Source of the DNA: a bacterium
GTDB lineage: Bacteria > Thermosulfidibacterota > Thermosulfidibacteria > Thermosulfidibacterales > JALWSI01
Length of the DNA stretch: 39,292 nucleotides
Assembly (NCBI GenBank): GCA_027080315.1
Contig: JALWSI010000222.1
Coordinates: 1 to 39,292 of the forward strand
Direction of reading: 5' to 3'
Positions 8,057 to 16,249 of this stretch are shown here, in pieces. Under the pieces are notes generated by a model. The model was not told where the DNA came from. It saw nothing but the letters and a program-made list of their open reading frames with translations, and did not search any database. The position numbers were made by a program, and so were the translations under genes. How positions within the stretch are numbered: position 1 is the stretch's first letter; each line of letters starts with the position of its first letter.

Positions 8057-8628
8057 AGAGCTACAACCTCCTCTTTGCAGGAGTGGGGGGACAAGGGGTG
8101 CTACTGGCCTCTGAGGTGATCTCTGCCTTGGCCATGAACCGTGGCTGGGATGTGAAGAAGAGCGAAATCCACGGCATGGCCCAGAGAGGGGGCAGTGTGG
8201 TCTCCCACGTGAGAATCTCTGAGACCCAGGTCTTCTCTCCCACCATCCCTCTGGGAGAAGCCACCCACCTCGTCTCCTTTGAAGAGCTTGAGACCCTCAG
8301 GTACCTTGACCACATGAGCCCCCAAGGACTGGTGATCATGAACCTCCAAAGGGTGAACCCCATGACGGTGCTTGCGGGAGCCGCCGAGTATCCCACCAAC
8401 GCCTCAGAACTCATAAAGGAAAGACTGAGGCTCATTGAGGTTAATGGGGTAGAGCTGGCCCAAAAGGCGGGGAATCCAAGGGCAGTTAACACGGTGCTTC
8501 TGGGTGTGCTCTCAAAGGACCTTCCCTTTGAAGAAGAGGAGTGGATAGACACCTTTAAGCAGGTGGTGCCCCCCAAGATACTTGAGATCAACCTCAAGGC
8601 CTTCAGGCTGGGGAGAGAGGCGGGCTAA
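8053..8628 (+). CDS. iorB: Indolepyruvate:ferredoxin oxidoreductase, beta subunit IorB
   Basis: This is the small gamma-type partner of IorA, which completes the active site for aryl-pyruvate oxidation. The 191-residue product begins MKSYNLLFAGVGGQGVLLAS, the typical N-terminus of the pyruvate/ketoisovalerate oxidoreductase gamma family. It continues with KKSEIHGMAQRGGSVVSHVR and NTVLLGVLS, both family hallmarks. The length is normal (about 190-200). An upstream in-frame extension inside iorA exists but is not credible. The ATG at 8053 overlaps the iorA stop (ATGA), and AGGAGAAGAGG lies just before it. Its stop codon lies inside the inverted repeat at 8612-8641. Confidence 0.95.
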   Translation: MKSYNLLFAGVGGQGVLLASEVISALAMNRGWDVKKSEIHGMAQRGGSVVSHVRISETQVFSPTIPLGEATHLVSFEELETLRYLDHMSPQGLVIMNLQRVNPMTVLAGAAEYPTNASELIKERLRLIEVNGVELAQKAGNPRAVNTVLLGVLSKDLPFEEEEWIDTFKQVVPPKILEINLKAFRLGREAG

Positions 8629-8641
8629 GCCACCTCTCTCC
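8612..8641. terminator. Inverted repeat between convergent iorB and alcohol dehydrogenase genes (likely bidirectional terminator)
   Basis: A 9-bp perfect stem (GGAGAGAGG at 8612-8620 with CCTCTCTCC at 8633-8641) encloses an inner 3-bp stem (GGC 8623-8625, GCC 8629-8631) with loop TAA, which is the iorB stop codon. It lies between convergent genes, as a shared terminator should. No U-rich tract follows on either strand, so intrinsic termination would be weak. It could instead protect the 3' end of the mRNA or act with Rho. Confidence 0.5.
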
Positions 8642-8647
8642 AAAGAA

Positions 8648-9799
8648 TCAAACCGCCAGGCGGAGTATCTTCTCAATAAGCTCTTTGGTGTACTCCTTGT
8701 AGCCCCAGTGGAAGGCGAGCCTGTTTCCGTTCTCTGCCAAGGCGGGGATGTCGCTCTCTGGGATGCTGGCCTCTGAGAGCCTAACAGGGCACTCAACCCT
8801 CTTCAGCCACCTCTCAAAGGCCTCTATGCCCTCATCAACTCCCTCAACCCCGAAGACCCTGCTGGCAAACCTCTTTATCTCTTCTGCCTTCTCATCCTTC
8901 ATGAGCCTCATCCAAGCAGGCATCACTATGGCCAAGCCCGCCCCGTGGGCAATGTCGTAAAAGGCGCTAAGAGCATGCTCTATTGCGTGGCAGGGAAGCA
9001 TAGGGGCAGCACTCACCCCGCACCAAGTGAGGCCCGAAAGTGCCAAAGAGGAGGCCCACATGAGATCGGCCCGAGCGGTGTAGTCCTCTGGGTTCTCCTG
9101 GGCCTGGGGGGTTCTCTCCACAATGGTCCTCATCAATGTCTCCATGATGCCCTCGGGAATGGGGGAGTTGAGGTCCTCCCTGTTCATGTAAACCTCAAAA
9201 ACATGAGAAAAGGCATCAACCGCGCCGTAGGCCGTCTGATCCTTGGGAACGCTGAAGGTTATGGTGGGATCAAGCACCGAGACCTTGGGAAATAGATAGG
9301 GAGACCTGAAGCCGTATTTTGCCTTCTTCTCCTCGTTGGTGATCACCAACCCCGCGTTCATCTCTGAACCTGTGCCGCATATGGTGAGCACCGTGACTAT
9401 GGGCAAGGCCGCCTTTATTGTCTGGGTGAACTCAAAGAACTCCCACACATCGCAGTCTGCAAGGGCCCCTGCGGCAATGGCCTTGGATTCGTCAATAACC
9501 GATCCCCCGCCCACGGCGAGAACAAGGTCCACCTTCTCTCTTTTGGCCTTCTCAACACCCTCCCGGGTATGGGAGAGCACGGGATTCGGCTTCACCCCTG
9601 AATGTTCAACCCACTCTATGCCAGCCTCTTTGAGGCTATCAAGCACCTGCTGGTAAAGCCCCGTCTTCTTTATTGACCCCTTTCCGTAAACCAGAAGCAC
9701 CTTGCTTCCACCGTACTTCTTAACCAGCTTGCCCAGTTTTTTAACACCGTTCTTGCCAAAGACCACCTCGGTGGGATTCCAGAACACAAACGGCTGCAT
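8648..9799 (-). CDS. Iron-containing (group III) alcohol dehydrogenase, BdhA/YqhD type
   Basis: This family reduces aldehydes or oxidises alcohols with NAD(P)H and one divalent metal. The 383-residue product starts MQPFVFWNPTEVVFGKNGV, typical of butanol dehydrogenase/YqhD-like members. It has the nucleotide-binding GGGSVIDESKAIA, GTGSEMN, and metal-ligand regions VDAFSHVFE (Asp and His four apart), CHAIEHALSAFYD and AHGAGLAIVMPAW. The ATG is preceded by GGAGGTGA at good spacing. A good promoter precedes it, overlapping the end of the upstream glycosyltransferase gene, so it can be expressed independently of the glycan genes. Substrate is unknown; disposal of aldehydes or alcohols in fermentative or sulfur metabolism is possible. 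Confidence 0.92.
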   Translation of the reverse strand: MQPFVFWNPTEVVFGKNGVKKLGKLVKKYGGSKVLLVYGKGSIKKTGLYQQVLDSLKEAGIEWVEHSGVKPNPVLSHTREGVEKAKREKVDLVLAVGGGSVIDESKAIAAGALADCDVWEFFEFTQTIKAALPIVTVLTICGTGSEMNAGLVITNEEKKAKYGFRSPYLFPKVSVLDPTITFSVPKDQTAYGAVDAFSHVFEVYMNREDLNSPIPEGIMETLMRTIVERTPQAQENPEDYTARADLMWASSLALSGLTWCGVSAAPMLPCHAIEHALSAFYDIAHGAGLAIVMPAWMRLMKDEKAEEIKRFASRVFGVEGVDEGIEAFERWLKRVECPVRLSEASIPESDIPALAENGNRLAFHWGYKEYTKELIEKILRLAV

Positions 9800-9839
9800 A
9801 CCTCACCTCCCTGAACCTTCAGAGTATCCTCGTCTCCTT

Positions 9840-9867
9840 ATTTTACACCTTTGTTGTCACCTTTCAA
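9840..9867 (-). promoter_or_regulatory. Sigma-70-type promoter for the alcohol dehydrogenase gene
   Basis: On the minus strand TTGAAA (9867-9862, 5 of 6 consensus) and TAAAAT (9845-9840, 5 of 6) are separated by 16 nt. The -35 lies over the last codons of the upstream glycosyltransferase gene. The predicted start leaves a leader of about 30 nt ending in GGAGGTGA before the ATG at 9799. This is the best-looking housekeeping promoter in the window. Confidence 0.6.
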
Positions 9868-10957
9868 GAAGAGAGCGGTAGAGGGCTGCGGTTTTGGCAG
9901 CCATGGAACTCAGGGAGAAGAGCCTCATCTGTCTGTCCCTGGCCTGAAGCCCCAGCCTCTTTCTTAACCGGGGGTTTGTAAGCATCCTTGTGATGGATCG
10001 AGAGAGAAGCTCGGCCTCTTTTGGGGGCACCAGAAGCCCGGTAATCCCCTCTTCCATGGCCTCCTCAGCCCCTCCAACCCGGGTGGCAACAATCGGGGTA
10101 CCCATGGCCATGGCCTCAAGGATGGCATTGGAGAACCCCTCTTTGAAAGAGGAGAGCACCATACAGGAGGAAGATTGAAGGATTGAAGGCACATCATCCC
10201 TCACCCCTGCAAATAGCACCCTTTTCAGACCCAAGCTTTCGGCCCTGCCCTTCAGCTCATCCTCCAAGGGGCCTCCACCCACAAGCAACAACCAGGCGTT
10301 GTCAAAACGGGCTTCAATCCCTCTCCAGGCCTTAAGAAGCACCCCATGCCCCTTTTGAGGCACTAAGCGGGCAACACATGAGACCACCTGGGCACCATGC
10401 GGGATCCCCAGCTCCTCAAAAAGGCCATCAGAATCACCCTTTAGCCCTGAGATGAGAACCCCGTTGTGAAGCACAGAAACCTTTTGGGGATCCGCACCGG
10501 TCTCCTCAAGATACTCCCTCCAGACCTCCCGGGATACGGTGATGGTGTGGGTGCGAAAGGGATGAAGAAAGGCATCTGTGAGCCTTTGACGGGATGAGTC
10601 CCAGTGCTGAAGGTTGTGGATATTGGCAATAATCACAGGAACCTGCCCCAAAAGGGCAGCCACAGTCGCAGAGGCATTGGGCCTGTACATGTGGCTGTGA
10701 ACGATCTTGGCCCCCTTCTTTCTCAAGAAAAGGGCAAGCTTCAGCAAGCTCCATGGATGGAATCTCCCCTTGAAGGGGATAAGGGCGACAGGGATTCCAG
10801 CCTTTTCAAACTTTTCTGCCAAAGGACCCCGGGAGTGAATACAGACAACCTCGCAGTCAAACTCCCCTTTAAGCTCCTTGAGCACCGCAAGGAGACGCTT
10901 CTCCACCCCACCCACAGTGAGGTAAGAGATCACCCTGACAACCTTGGGTCTATTCAC
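9857..10957 (-). CDS. Glycosyltransferase family 4 (GT-B fold), third of three in tandem
   Basis: GT4 enzymes transfer sugars from nucleotide-sugar donors with retention and build LPS, exopolysaccharide or glycolipids. The 366-residue product begins VNRPKVVRVISYLTVGGVEK, with the acceptor-domain GGVE loop. The donor domain has VARLVPQKGHGVLLKAW, LLVGGGPLEDELK, and the E-x7-E-type motif EGFSNAILEAMAMGTPIVAT followed by GVGG-like VGGAEEAMEEGITGLLVPP. The chosen start is GTG at 10957 (GGGAG 7 nt upstream), overlapping the previous gene by 8 nt; a longer in-frame extension to 10993 is unlikely. It is co-transcribed with the two other GT4 genes. The sugar and acceptor cannot be named. Confidence 0.88.
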   Translation of the reverse strand: MNRPKVVRVISYLTVGGVEKRLLAVLKELKGEFDCEVVCIHSRGPLAEKFEKAGIPVALIPFKGRFHPWSLLKLALFLRKKGAKIVHSHMYRPNASATVAALLGQVPVIIANIHNLQHWDSSRQRLTDAFLHPFRTHTITVSREVWREYLEETGADPQKVSVLHNGVLISGLKGDSDGLFEELGIPHGAQVVSCVARLVPQKGHGVLLKAWRGIEARFDNAWLLLVGGGPLEDELKGRAESLGLKRVLFAGVRDDVPSILQSSSCMVLSSFKEGFSNAILEAMAMGTPIVATRVGGAEEAMEEGITGLLVPPKEAELLSRSITRMLTNPRLRKRLGLQARDRQMRLFSLSSMAAKTAALYRSLLER

Positions 10958-12080
10958 CAAGCAGCTCCCGGTAGAGGCCTTCCACCTTCTCAACGGCGAA
11001 GCCCTGATCCATCCGCCAAAGGGCCCTTCTGCGGGCTATGGCTCCCATCCTCTTTGAGAGCCTGCGGTTTGCTGCGAAAGGGGAAAGGGCCGCTGTGAGG
11101 GCAGAGGGGTTGTAAGGAGGAATCACCATCCCGGTGTGCAGGTGATCCACCACCTCGCCAATAGCCCCCACCTTGGTGCCCACCATGGGCCTTCCCGCGG
11201 CGTGGGCCTCCAGAGAGACACGGCTTGACCCCTCGGAACCAACAGAGGTAAGCACCATAAGATCCGCAGAGTCCATGAGAGCCGGTACATCAGAGCGGTG
11301 TTCCAAAAAGAGCACCTGGTCTTCAATTCCCAGAACCTTAGCGTGTCTCTCCAAGACGGGGAGCAGGTCCTCCCTCTTTCTACCCACAACAACCGCCTTT
11401 GCATTACCCCAGCTTCTGAGAATAGGCGCCACTCCCTCCAAAAATATCTGAAGCCCCTTCACCGGGGCGTAGCGAGAGATATTGAGGATAAGGATACCCT
11501 CTTCAAGGTCAATCTCTTTCCGAAAGCCATTCCCTCTGTGGCAGGAAGAGAAGCGCCCAAGATCAACCCCATCGTAGATCACCCTGATCTTATCCCGCCA
11601 TGCCTTTTTGTGAAGGTAGGCATCTTTCACAGCGTGGGATACAGCGATAACCGCCTTCAGCCTGTGATGAATCACCTCGTTGAAGGGGTTGCCAGAGAGA
11701 GGAACCGGCACGTGTCTGGTCCTCACAAAGGGCAAAGAAGGGAAGAGAAGTGAGAGAAAAAAACCCAACCAGGTGTCGGGGGAAGAGTGGGTGTGAATAA
11801 TTTGAACCTTATGACTCTTAACGATCCTAAGCAAGCTCACAACGTCTCTGAGCAACCTGCCCAGCCTGCGCAAAGGGGACATGTAAATGCCTGTTACCAC
11901 CTCCACATTGGGGGTCTCCTTGAGCCTCTGGTAGAGATCGCTGCGAGAGAAGCAGACCAGCCCCACCCTGTGTCCCTTACCTGCAAGACCCTCAATGAGG
12001 GCAGCGGTGCTTGCCCCTGTGCCACCCTTGCCACGAATGGCCACCAGGTGAAGCACCTTGAGGCGAGGCTCTTTCTTCAT
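10950..12080 (-). CDS. Glycosyltransferase family 4 (GT-B fold), second of three in tandem
   Basis: The 376-residue product is GT4-like: LKVLHLVAIRGKGGTGAST at the N-terminus (Gly-rich acceptor-side loop), IIHTHSSPDTWLG, VRTRHVPVPLSG, IAVSHAVKDAY and VIYDGVDLGRFS. The C-terminal donor domain has ILNISRYAPVKGL, FLEHRSDVPALMDSADLMVLTS, then SSRVSLEAHAAGRPMVGTKVG in place of the usual EGFGxxxxEAMA. The donor-site motif thus lacks the first Glu (GSEGSSRVSLEAHA), with the upstream Glu two residues away. It shares a 4-nt overlap with the preceding GT gene and 8 nt with the next. The role is surface glycan assembly; the linkage is unknown. Confidence 0.87.
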   Translation of the reverse strand: MKKEPRLKVLHLVAIRGKGGTGASTAALIEGLAGKGHRVGLVCFSRSDLYQRLKETPNVEVVTGIYMSPLRRLGRLLRDVVSLLRIVKSHKVQIIHTHSSPDTWLGFFLSLLFPSLPFVRTRHVPVPLSGNPFNEVIHHRLKAVIAVSHAVKDAYLHKKAWRDKIRVIYDGVDLGRFSSCHRGNGFRKEIDLEEGILILNISRYAPVKGLQIFLEGVAPILRSWGNAKAVVVGRKREDLLPVLERHAKVLGIEDQVLFLEHRSDVPALMDSADLMVLTSVGSEGSSRVSLEAHAAGRPMVGTKVGAIGEVVDHLHTGMVIPPYNPSALTAALSPFAANRRLSKRMGAIARRRALWRMDQGFAVEKVEGLYRELLGE

Positions 12081-13204
12081 GGCTTCAGGAGCCTCCAGTA
12101 GAGCCGCTTGATCGCTTCAACGGTGCCATCAAGGTTGAAGAGACGCTCAACCCTCTCTCTTCCAGCCTTACCCATGAGACGCCTCTTCTCCTCGCTTTTG
12201 AGCAACCCATCAATGGCCTCTACCAAGGCCTTGGCGTCCCCTGGAGGGACAAGAATCCCTGTACCCTCTGAGACCACCTCTGGAAGCCCCCCTGTTCTGC
12301 TTGCCACCACAGGCCTCTCCATGGCCATGGCCTCTATGGCCACCCTGCCAAAGCCCTCTTTGGCAGAGTGTAAGGAGGGCACCAAAACCACCTGGGAAGC
12401 GGCCATAAGCCTCGGTATATCATGGCGGTTTCCAAGAAAGATCACCCTCTCTCCAACCCTTAGCTCCTGAGCCAGCCCCCTTAGCACCCCGGGCCAGCTC
12501 TGCTCCTGAGCAGAGGCCTCACCGGCGAAGAGAAGATAGGGAGAGGGTTCACTCTTAAGCAGGCTTAGGGCCGTGATTGCCACATCGTGGCCCTTTGTGG
12601 TGTCAACCCTACCAACGAGAAGGAGGATAGGGGACTCTCTGTCTATTCCCAGCTCTTCCCTCACCCCTTCTCCCGTCACCTCACGAGGATTGAAGCAAGA
12701 GAGATCAACCCCGTTGTAGACCACCTCAACAGGTGTATTCTTCAAATCCTTCAAAGAATCGGCAACCGCCTGTGAAACACTGATCACCAGATGGGCATCT
12801 TCCAGCTTGTACTTCTCCACCTTGTCGGGGGTTACGGTGTTTCGGACATGCACCACAACAGGCAGGTTCAGCTTTTTGCCCAGATGCACCCCGTAAGGAG
12901 CATCCCAAAGGGTGTTGCAGTGAACAAGAGACACCTTCTCTACCTTAGCAAGATCCCTCAAGGCCTTGAGGGTGAAGGGCAGCCTGACCCAGTTCTTTGC
13001 TTTGCGCCACATGCCCATGGGTAGAATAGCGTACCTCACCCCTGCATCCTCAAGCTTCTGGGTGAGCACCCCCTCCCCAGAGGTGACCACAAGTGGAGAG
13101 AATGGAGAGAGCTCTCTGTGGCTAACCAGCTGGTAGAGGCTCTCCAAGGCCCCTCCGTAGCGCACCACCCCCTGAAGGTAAAGCACAGAAAGATTCCTCT
13201 TCAT
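12077..13204 (-). CDS. Glycosyltransferase family 4 (GT-B fold), first of three in tandem
   Basis: The 375-residue product has the GT4 pattern: LYLQGVVRYGGALESLYQLV (acceptor-side Gly-Gly loop), LVHCNTLWDAPYGV, VVHVRNTVTPDKVE, ISVSQAVADSL, VVYNGVDLSCFNPRE, LLVGRVDTTKGHDVAI, ILGNR-like VIFLGNRHDIPRLMAASQVVL, and the donor-site motif KEGFGRVAIEAMAMERPVVAS. The ATG at 13204 has no obvious Shine-Dalgarno. The gene follows alr after 46 nt and overlaps the next GT by 4 nt. Together the three look like a lipid-linked glycan or LPS-core extension cassette, but no flippase, polymerase or ligase gene is present here. Confidence 0.88.
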   Translation of the reverse strand: MKRNLSVLYLQGVVRYGGALESLYQLVSHRELSPFSPLVVTSGEGVLTQKLEDAGVRYAILPMGMWRKAKNWVRLPFTLKALRDLAKVEKVSLVHCNTLWDAPYGVHLGKKLNLPVVVHVRNTVTPDKVEKYKLEDAHLVISVSQAVADSLKDLKNTPVEVVYNGVDLSCFNPREVTGEGVREELGIDRESPILLLVGRVDTTKGHDVAITALSLLKSEPSPYLLFAGEASAQEQSWPGVLRGLAQELRVGERVIFLGNRHDIPRLMAASQVVLVPSLHSAKEGFGRVAIEAMAMERPVVASRTGGLPEVVSEGTGILVPPGDAKALVEAIDGLLKSEEKRRLMGKAGRERVERLFNLDGTVEAIKRLYWRLLKP

Positions 13205-13250
13205 GGGGATTGTTTAATAACACACCTGCAGAAAAGAGATAAACCTGCAG

Positions 13251-14405
13251 TTAAGCAGGCTCAATCCAGCGTCTCTCTGCAAAGACCGAGTTGCCCAGAA
13301 GGCAGAAGACCTCGTAGGTGATGGTGCCAAGCCACTCTGCAATCTCAAAGACCGAGACTCCGGCCTCCCCCTGCCTTCCCATGAGCACCACCTCGTCTCC
13401 AATCTCAGCCTCTGGCACCTGGAAGAGGTCAAGAAGGGTGAGGTCCATGCACACCGTTCCCACCACAGGGACCCTCCTGCCCCTCACCACCATGAAGCCC
13501 TTGTTTGAGATGCCTCTAAGGTAGCCTGTGGCATACCCCACGGGAACTATGCCCAGAAGCATATCCCTTGGAGCCACAAAGGTTCGGCCATAGCTGATGC
13601 AGCTTCCCTTCTTCACCTGTCTTATCTCAACAAGGCGGGAGGCCACCCTCATGGCCTCCTTCGCCTCCTCAAAGCCCTTCAGCCCCCCGTAGAGCACTAT
13701 TCCAGGTCTAACCAGGGTGTGATGAGACTTAGGATACCAGGCTATGGCGGCGCTGTTGGCAATATGAACCCATCTGGGTCTAAAGCCGGCCCTTTTCACC
13801 ATCTCAACAACAGAGTTGAAGCGAATAAGCTGCTGCTGGGTGTACTCTCTGGCCTCCTCATCATCCACATCCGCCACTGAGAGGTGAGAGAGAAGGCCCT
13901 CTAAGCTGAGTTCAGGATGGGAAGAGATACGGTCAAGAAGATCCCTCAGCTCATCCTCGCCACACCCTCTCCTGCCCATTCCCGTGTCAACCTTCAGGTG
14001 AACCCCCAACCTCTCGCCGCATCTGGAGGCGGCCCGGGCAAGGGCATCAATAGCCTCGCTACAGCTAACAACAGGGGATAGCCTCTGTTTAACCACCACT
14101 TCGGCATCTTCAAGAAAGAACCCACCAAGCAGGATTATGGGCTGGGGGAATCCCGCCTCTCTCAGCTCTACTCCCTCATTGGGCATGGAGACCGCCAGCA
14201 CCTCTGCTCCCTCCTCTGTGAAGGCCCTTGCAGCCTCCACCATTCCATGCCCATAGGCCCCAGACTTCACCACAGCAGCCACCGCAGTGCCAGGAGAGAG
14301 GAGGCTTTTAACCGCCCTCAGGTTGTTGCGAAGAATAGAGCCATCTACCTCTACACTCATCCATCCCATGGGGTGAGCTATACAGCGAGAAAGCGCTTCA
14401 GGCAA
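13251..14405 (-). CDS. alr: Alanine racemase
   Basis: This PLP enzyme makes D-alanine for peptidoglycan. The 384-residue product has the PLP-lysine motif VVKSGAYGHG (K47) and PRWVHIANSAAIAW in the barrel. ISYGRTFVAP holds the second catalytic base Tyr, followed by VPVGYATGYLRGISNKG and VGTVCMDLTLLDL. The C-terminal beta domain ends GTITYEVFCLLGNS. The only start giving a full N-terminus is TTG at 14405, with a poor ribosome binding site; ATG codons at 14369 and 14360 would begin just before or within the first beta strand (MSVEVDGSILRNNL). It begins 2 nt after the Fe-S protein stop, so coupling is likely. It supports the RodA/PBP2 function encoded upstream in the same direction. Confidence 0.93.
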   Translation of the reverse strand: MPEALSRCIAHPMGWMSVEVDGSILRNNLRAVKSLLSPGTAVAAVVKSGAYGHGMVEAARAFTEEGAEVLAVSMPNEGVELREAGFPQPIILLGGFFLEDAEVVVKQRLSPVVSCSEAIDALARAASRCGERLGVHLKVDTGMGRRGCGEDELRDLLDRISSHPELSLEGLLSHLSVADVDDEEAREYTQQQLIRFNSVVEMVKRAGFRPRWVHIANSAAIAWYPKSHHTLVRPGIVLYGGLKGFEEAKEAMRVASRLVEIRQVKKGSCISYGRTFVAPRDMLLGIVPVGYATGYLRGISNKGFMVVRGRRVPVVGTVCMDLTLLDLFQVPEAEIGDEVVLMGRQGEAGVSVFEIAEWLGTITYEVFCLLGNSVFAERRWIEPA

Positions 14406-14407
14406 AC

Positions 14408-15595
14408 CTAAGAGAGAATGGTAACAAGATGTGACACGTTAATAGAAAGGTCTTGGGCCAAAAGGGAGCGCTGAATCTGCATAATACAGGCGGGGCAATC
14501 GGTTAACACCAACTCCGCTCCCGACTCTCTGATCCACTCTGCCTTCTCTCTGCCCACCTCAGAGGAGAGATGGGAGAACTCAACCGAGAGGGTACCTCCA
14601 AAGCCACAGCACCTATGGGGGTTCTCCATGGGAGAGAAACGTTCACCCAGCAGCTCCTGAACCAGCTCAGTGGCATCTATCCCCTGGCCTCTGCCCAAAT
14701 GGCAGGGCTGGTGCCAGGTGGCAAGCTTCACCCCTTGGGGCAGGCTTACAGAGAGATCCTCCCTGTGCCTCTGTAAGAGCTCCACAACATCCAACACAGG
14801 GAGAGGGAGGTCATACTCCTTTTTTAGGGTTGAGGCACAAGAGGCGCAGGCGGTGAGAATGAAGTCAGCCCCTGTTGACGAGAAGAGTTCTGTGTTGGCA
14901 GCTATGATGGCCTCTGCCTCCTTACGAAACCCCATGGCCAGATGTGGATGGCCACAGCAGAACTGATCCCGTGGCACAATGCACGAGTACCCCAGTCTGT
15001 GGAGCAATCTCACAGTGGCCTCGGCGATCTGGGGATAGGAATGGTCAATAAGGCAGCCCAGAAAGAGAAGAACCCTTCCTTTGGATCCCCCCGTCTCAAT
15101 CCCACTGAAGGAGTTGCGAAAGGGAGTGGTGGATATAGGAGGCATAAAGAAGCCCTCCTCAAGGAGTTTAGGTATCCTCAAAAGCATACCTCGGGTCCTC
15201 CCATCAGGGGAGATTAAGCCCAGGGGTCCCGCGGTTTTAGCCATAAAGTCCATAGCCCTTGGATGGCTCAGCACCCAGGAAAGGGCCATCTTCCACCTGG
15301 GAGATCCGCCTCTCTCCCTCAGCAACCCCCTGCCCCTCTGGACAATCTCTGTGACGGGTACCTTGTTGGTGCACACATCCTCACAGGCCATACATAGGAG
15401 ACAGGTGTGGAGGATCTCGTAGGCGGTGGCTGAGCCCCTGCAGCCCTCGGTGAGATGCCGGGTTAACACCACCCTTCCTCTGGCAACTGAGGTCTCTTGT
15501 CTAAGCACCTGAAGGGTGGGGCAGACGCTTCTGCACCTGCCGCACCTTACACAGAGGGAGAGAGACTCTTCCCACTGTTCTGCCTTTGAGGTCAT
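14408..15595 (-). CDS. GlcF/LutA-type Fe-S oxidoreductase subunit (two 4Fe-4S plus two CCG domains)
   Basis: The 395-residue product has two N-terminal ferredoxin clusters (CVRCGRCRSVCP and CLLCMACEDVC) and two CCG domains (FLGCLIDHSYP with QFCCGHPH, then HQPCHLG with RCCGFGG and TDCPACIMQ). CCG domains bind non-cubane or cubane Fe-S clusters and occur in glycolate oxidase GlcF, lactate LutA, GlpC and HdrB. Architecture and length are those of GlcF. A GlcD-like FAD subunit is absent from the window, so the electron partner and substrate (2-hydroxy acid or other) are undefined. ATG at 15595 follows AAAGG. It is placed between maf and alr with only a few bases between genes. Confidence 0.88.
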   Translation of the reverse strand: MTSKAEQWEESLSLCVRCGRCRSVCPTLQVLRQETSVARGRVVLTRHLTEGCRGSATAYEILHTCLLCMACEDVCTNKVPVTEIVQRGRGLLRERGGSPRWKMALSWVLSHPRAMDFMAKTAGPLGLISPDGRTRGMLLRIPKLLEEGFFMPPISTTPFRNSFSGIETGGSKGRVLLFLGCLIDHSYPQIAEATVRLLHRLGYSCIVPRDQFCCGHPHLAMGFRKEAEAIIAANTELFSSTGADFILTACASCASTLKKEYDLPLPVLDVVELLQRHREDLSVSLPQGVKLATWHQPCHLGRGQGIDATELVQELLGERFSPMENPHRCCGFGGTLSVEFSHLSSEVGREKAEWIRESGAELVLTDCPACIMQIQRSLLAQDLSINVSHLVTILS

Positions 15596-15604
15596 GGCTA
15601 ACCT

Positions 15605-16228
15605 TTATCGGCTCAGGGTATCAGACCGCCAAGAGGAGAGCACCTCTTTGAGAAGAAGGTAGAGCCTGCGCACAGGGAGTCCCACCACATTGGTGTAAGA
15701 GCCTCTAACCTCCTCCACCAGACAGGCTCCATGCCCTTGAATACCATAGGCCCCTGCCTTGTCCATGGGCTCTCCCGTTGACACATAACGTTCAATCTCC
15801 TCTTCTGTGAGAACCCCGAATCTAACAAAACTCTCTTGAAAGAAGTCCTCTTCTCCCCCTGGATAGGCCACGCACACCCCTGTGATCACCCTGTGCTCTC
15901 GTCCAGAGAGCATCTGCAGCATCTCCACTGCCTCTTGGGGAGTTTCGGGCTTTCCCATAATTCTCTCATCCAACACCACTACTGTGTCCGCACCTATCAC
16001 CAAAGAGTTTGGATAAAGATCAAACACCTCCCTGCACTTCTGAGAGGCGGCCGTAAGAGCGTAATCCTCAGGAGACTGGCCACTATCAGGGCAGGGTTCT
16101 TTTGCAGGAATCACCACCTCAAATCGGGGTAGAATGAGACTTAAAAGCTCTCGCCTACGGGGGGATGCCGATGCCAGGATGAAGCTCACTCCCCCTGGCA
16201 CCGGCAAAAGCGTTTCAGGCAGGCTCAA
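15605..16228 (-). CDS. maf: Maf family nucleoside triphosphate pyrophosphatase
   Basis: Maf proteins hydrolyse non-canonical or pyrimidine NTPs (dTTP/UTP in the YhdE branch) to NMP and PPi; in several bacteria they link to septum control. The 207-residue product has FILASASPRRRELL, VIGADTVVVLDERIMGKP, REHRVITGVCV and the C-terminal YVSTGEPMDKAGAYGIQGHG with the catalytic Asp and Lys. The start is TTG at 16228 preceded by AAGGA; no ATG is available near the conserved N-terminus. It lies 21 nt downstream of the Cys-rich gene and 9 nt upstream of the Fe-S protein, so it is likely transcribed with both. Confidence 0.95.
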   Translation of the reverse strand: MSLPETLLPVPGGVSFILASASPRRRELLSLILPRFEVVIPAKEPCPDSGQSPEDYALTAASQKCREVFDLYPNSLVIGADTVVVLDERIMGKPETPQEAVEMLQMLSGREHRVITGVCVAYPGGEEDFFQESFVRFGVLTEEEIERYVSTGEPMDKAGAYGIQGHGACLVEEVRGSYTNVVGLPVRRLYLLLKEVLSSWRSDTLSR

Positions 16229-16249
16229 GGTTCCTTGCCAACTACCTCT

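Noticed and set aside
9857-13204. Three GT4 genes as a recent tandem triplication
   Set aside because: They share only family motifs; the acceptor-side halves and the donor-site motifs clearly differ, so a recent duplication is not supported by eye.
13225-13250. Direct CCTGCAG repeats (13225 and 13244) between alr and the first GT4 gene
   Set aside because: Only seven bases each, partly inside the alr end; too short to be called an operator or mobile-element mark.
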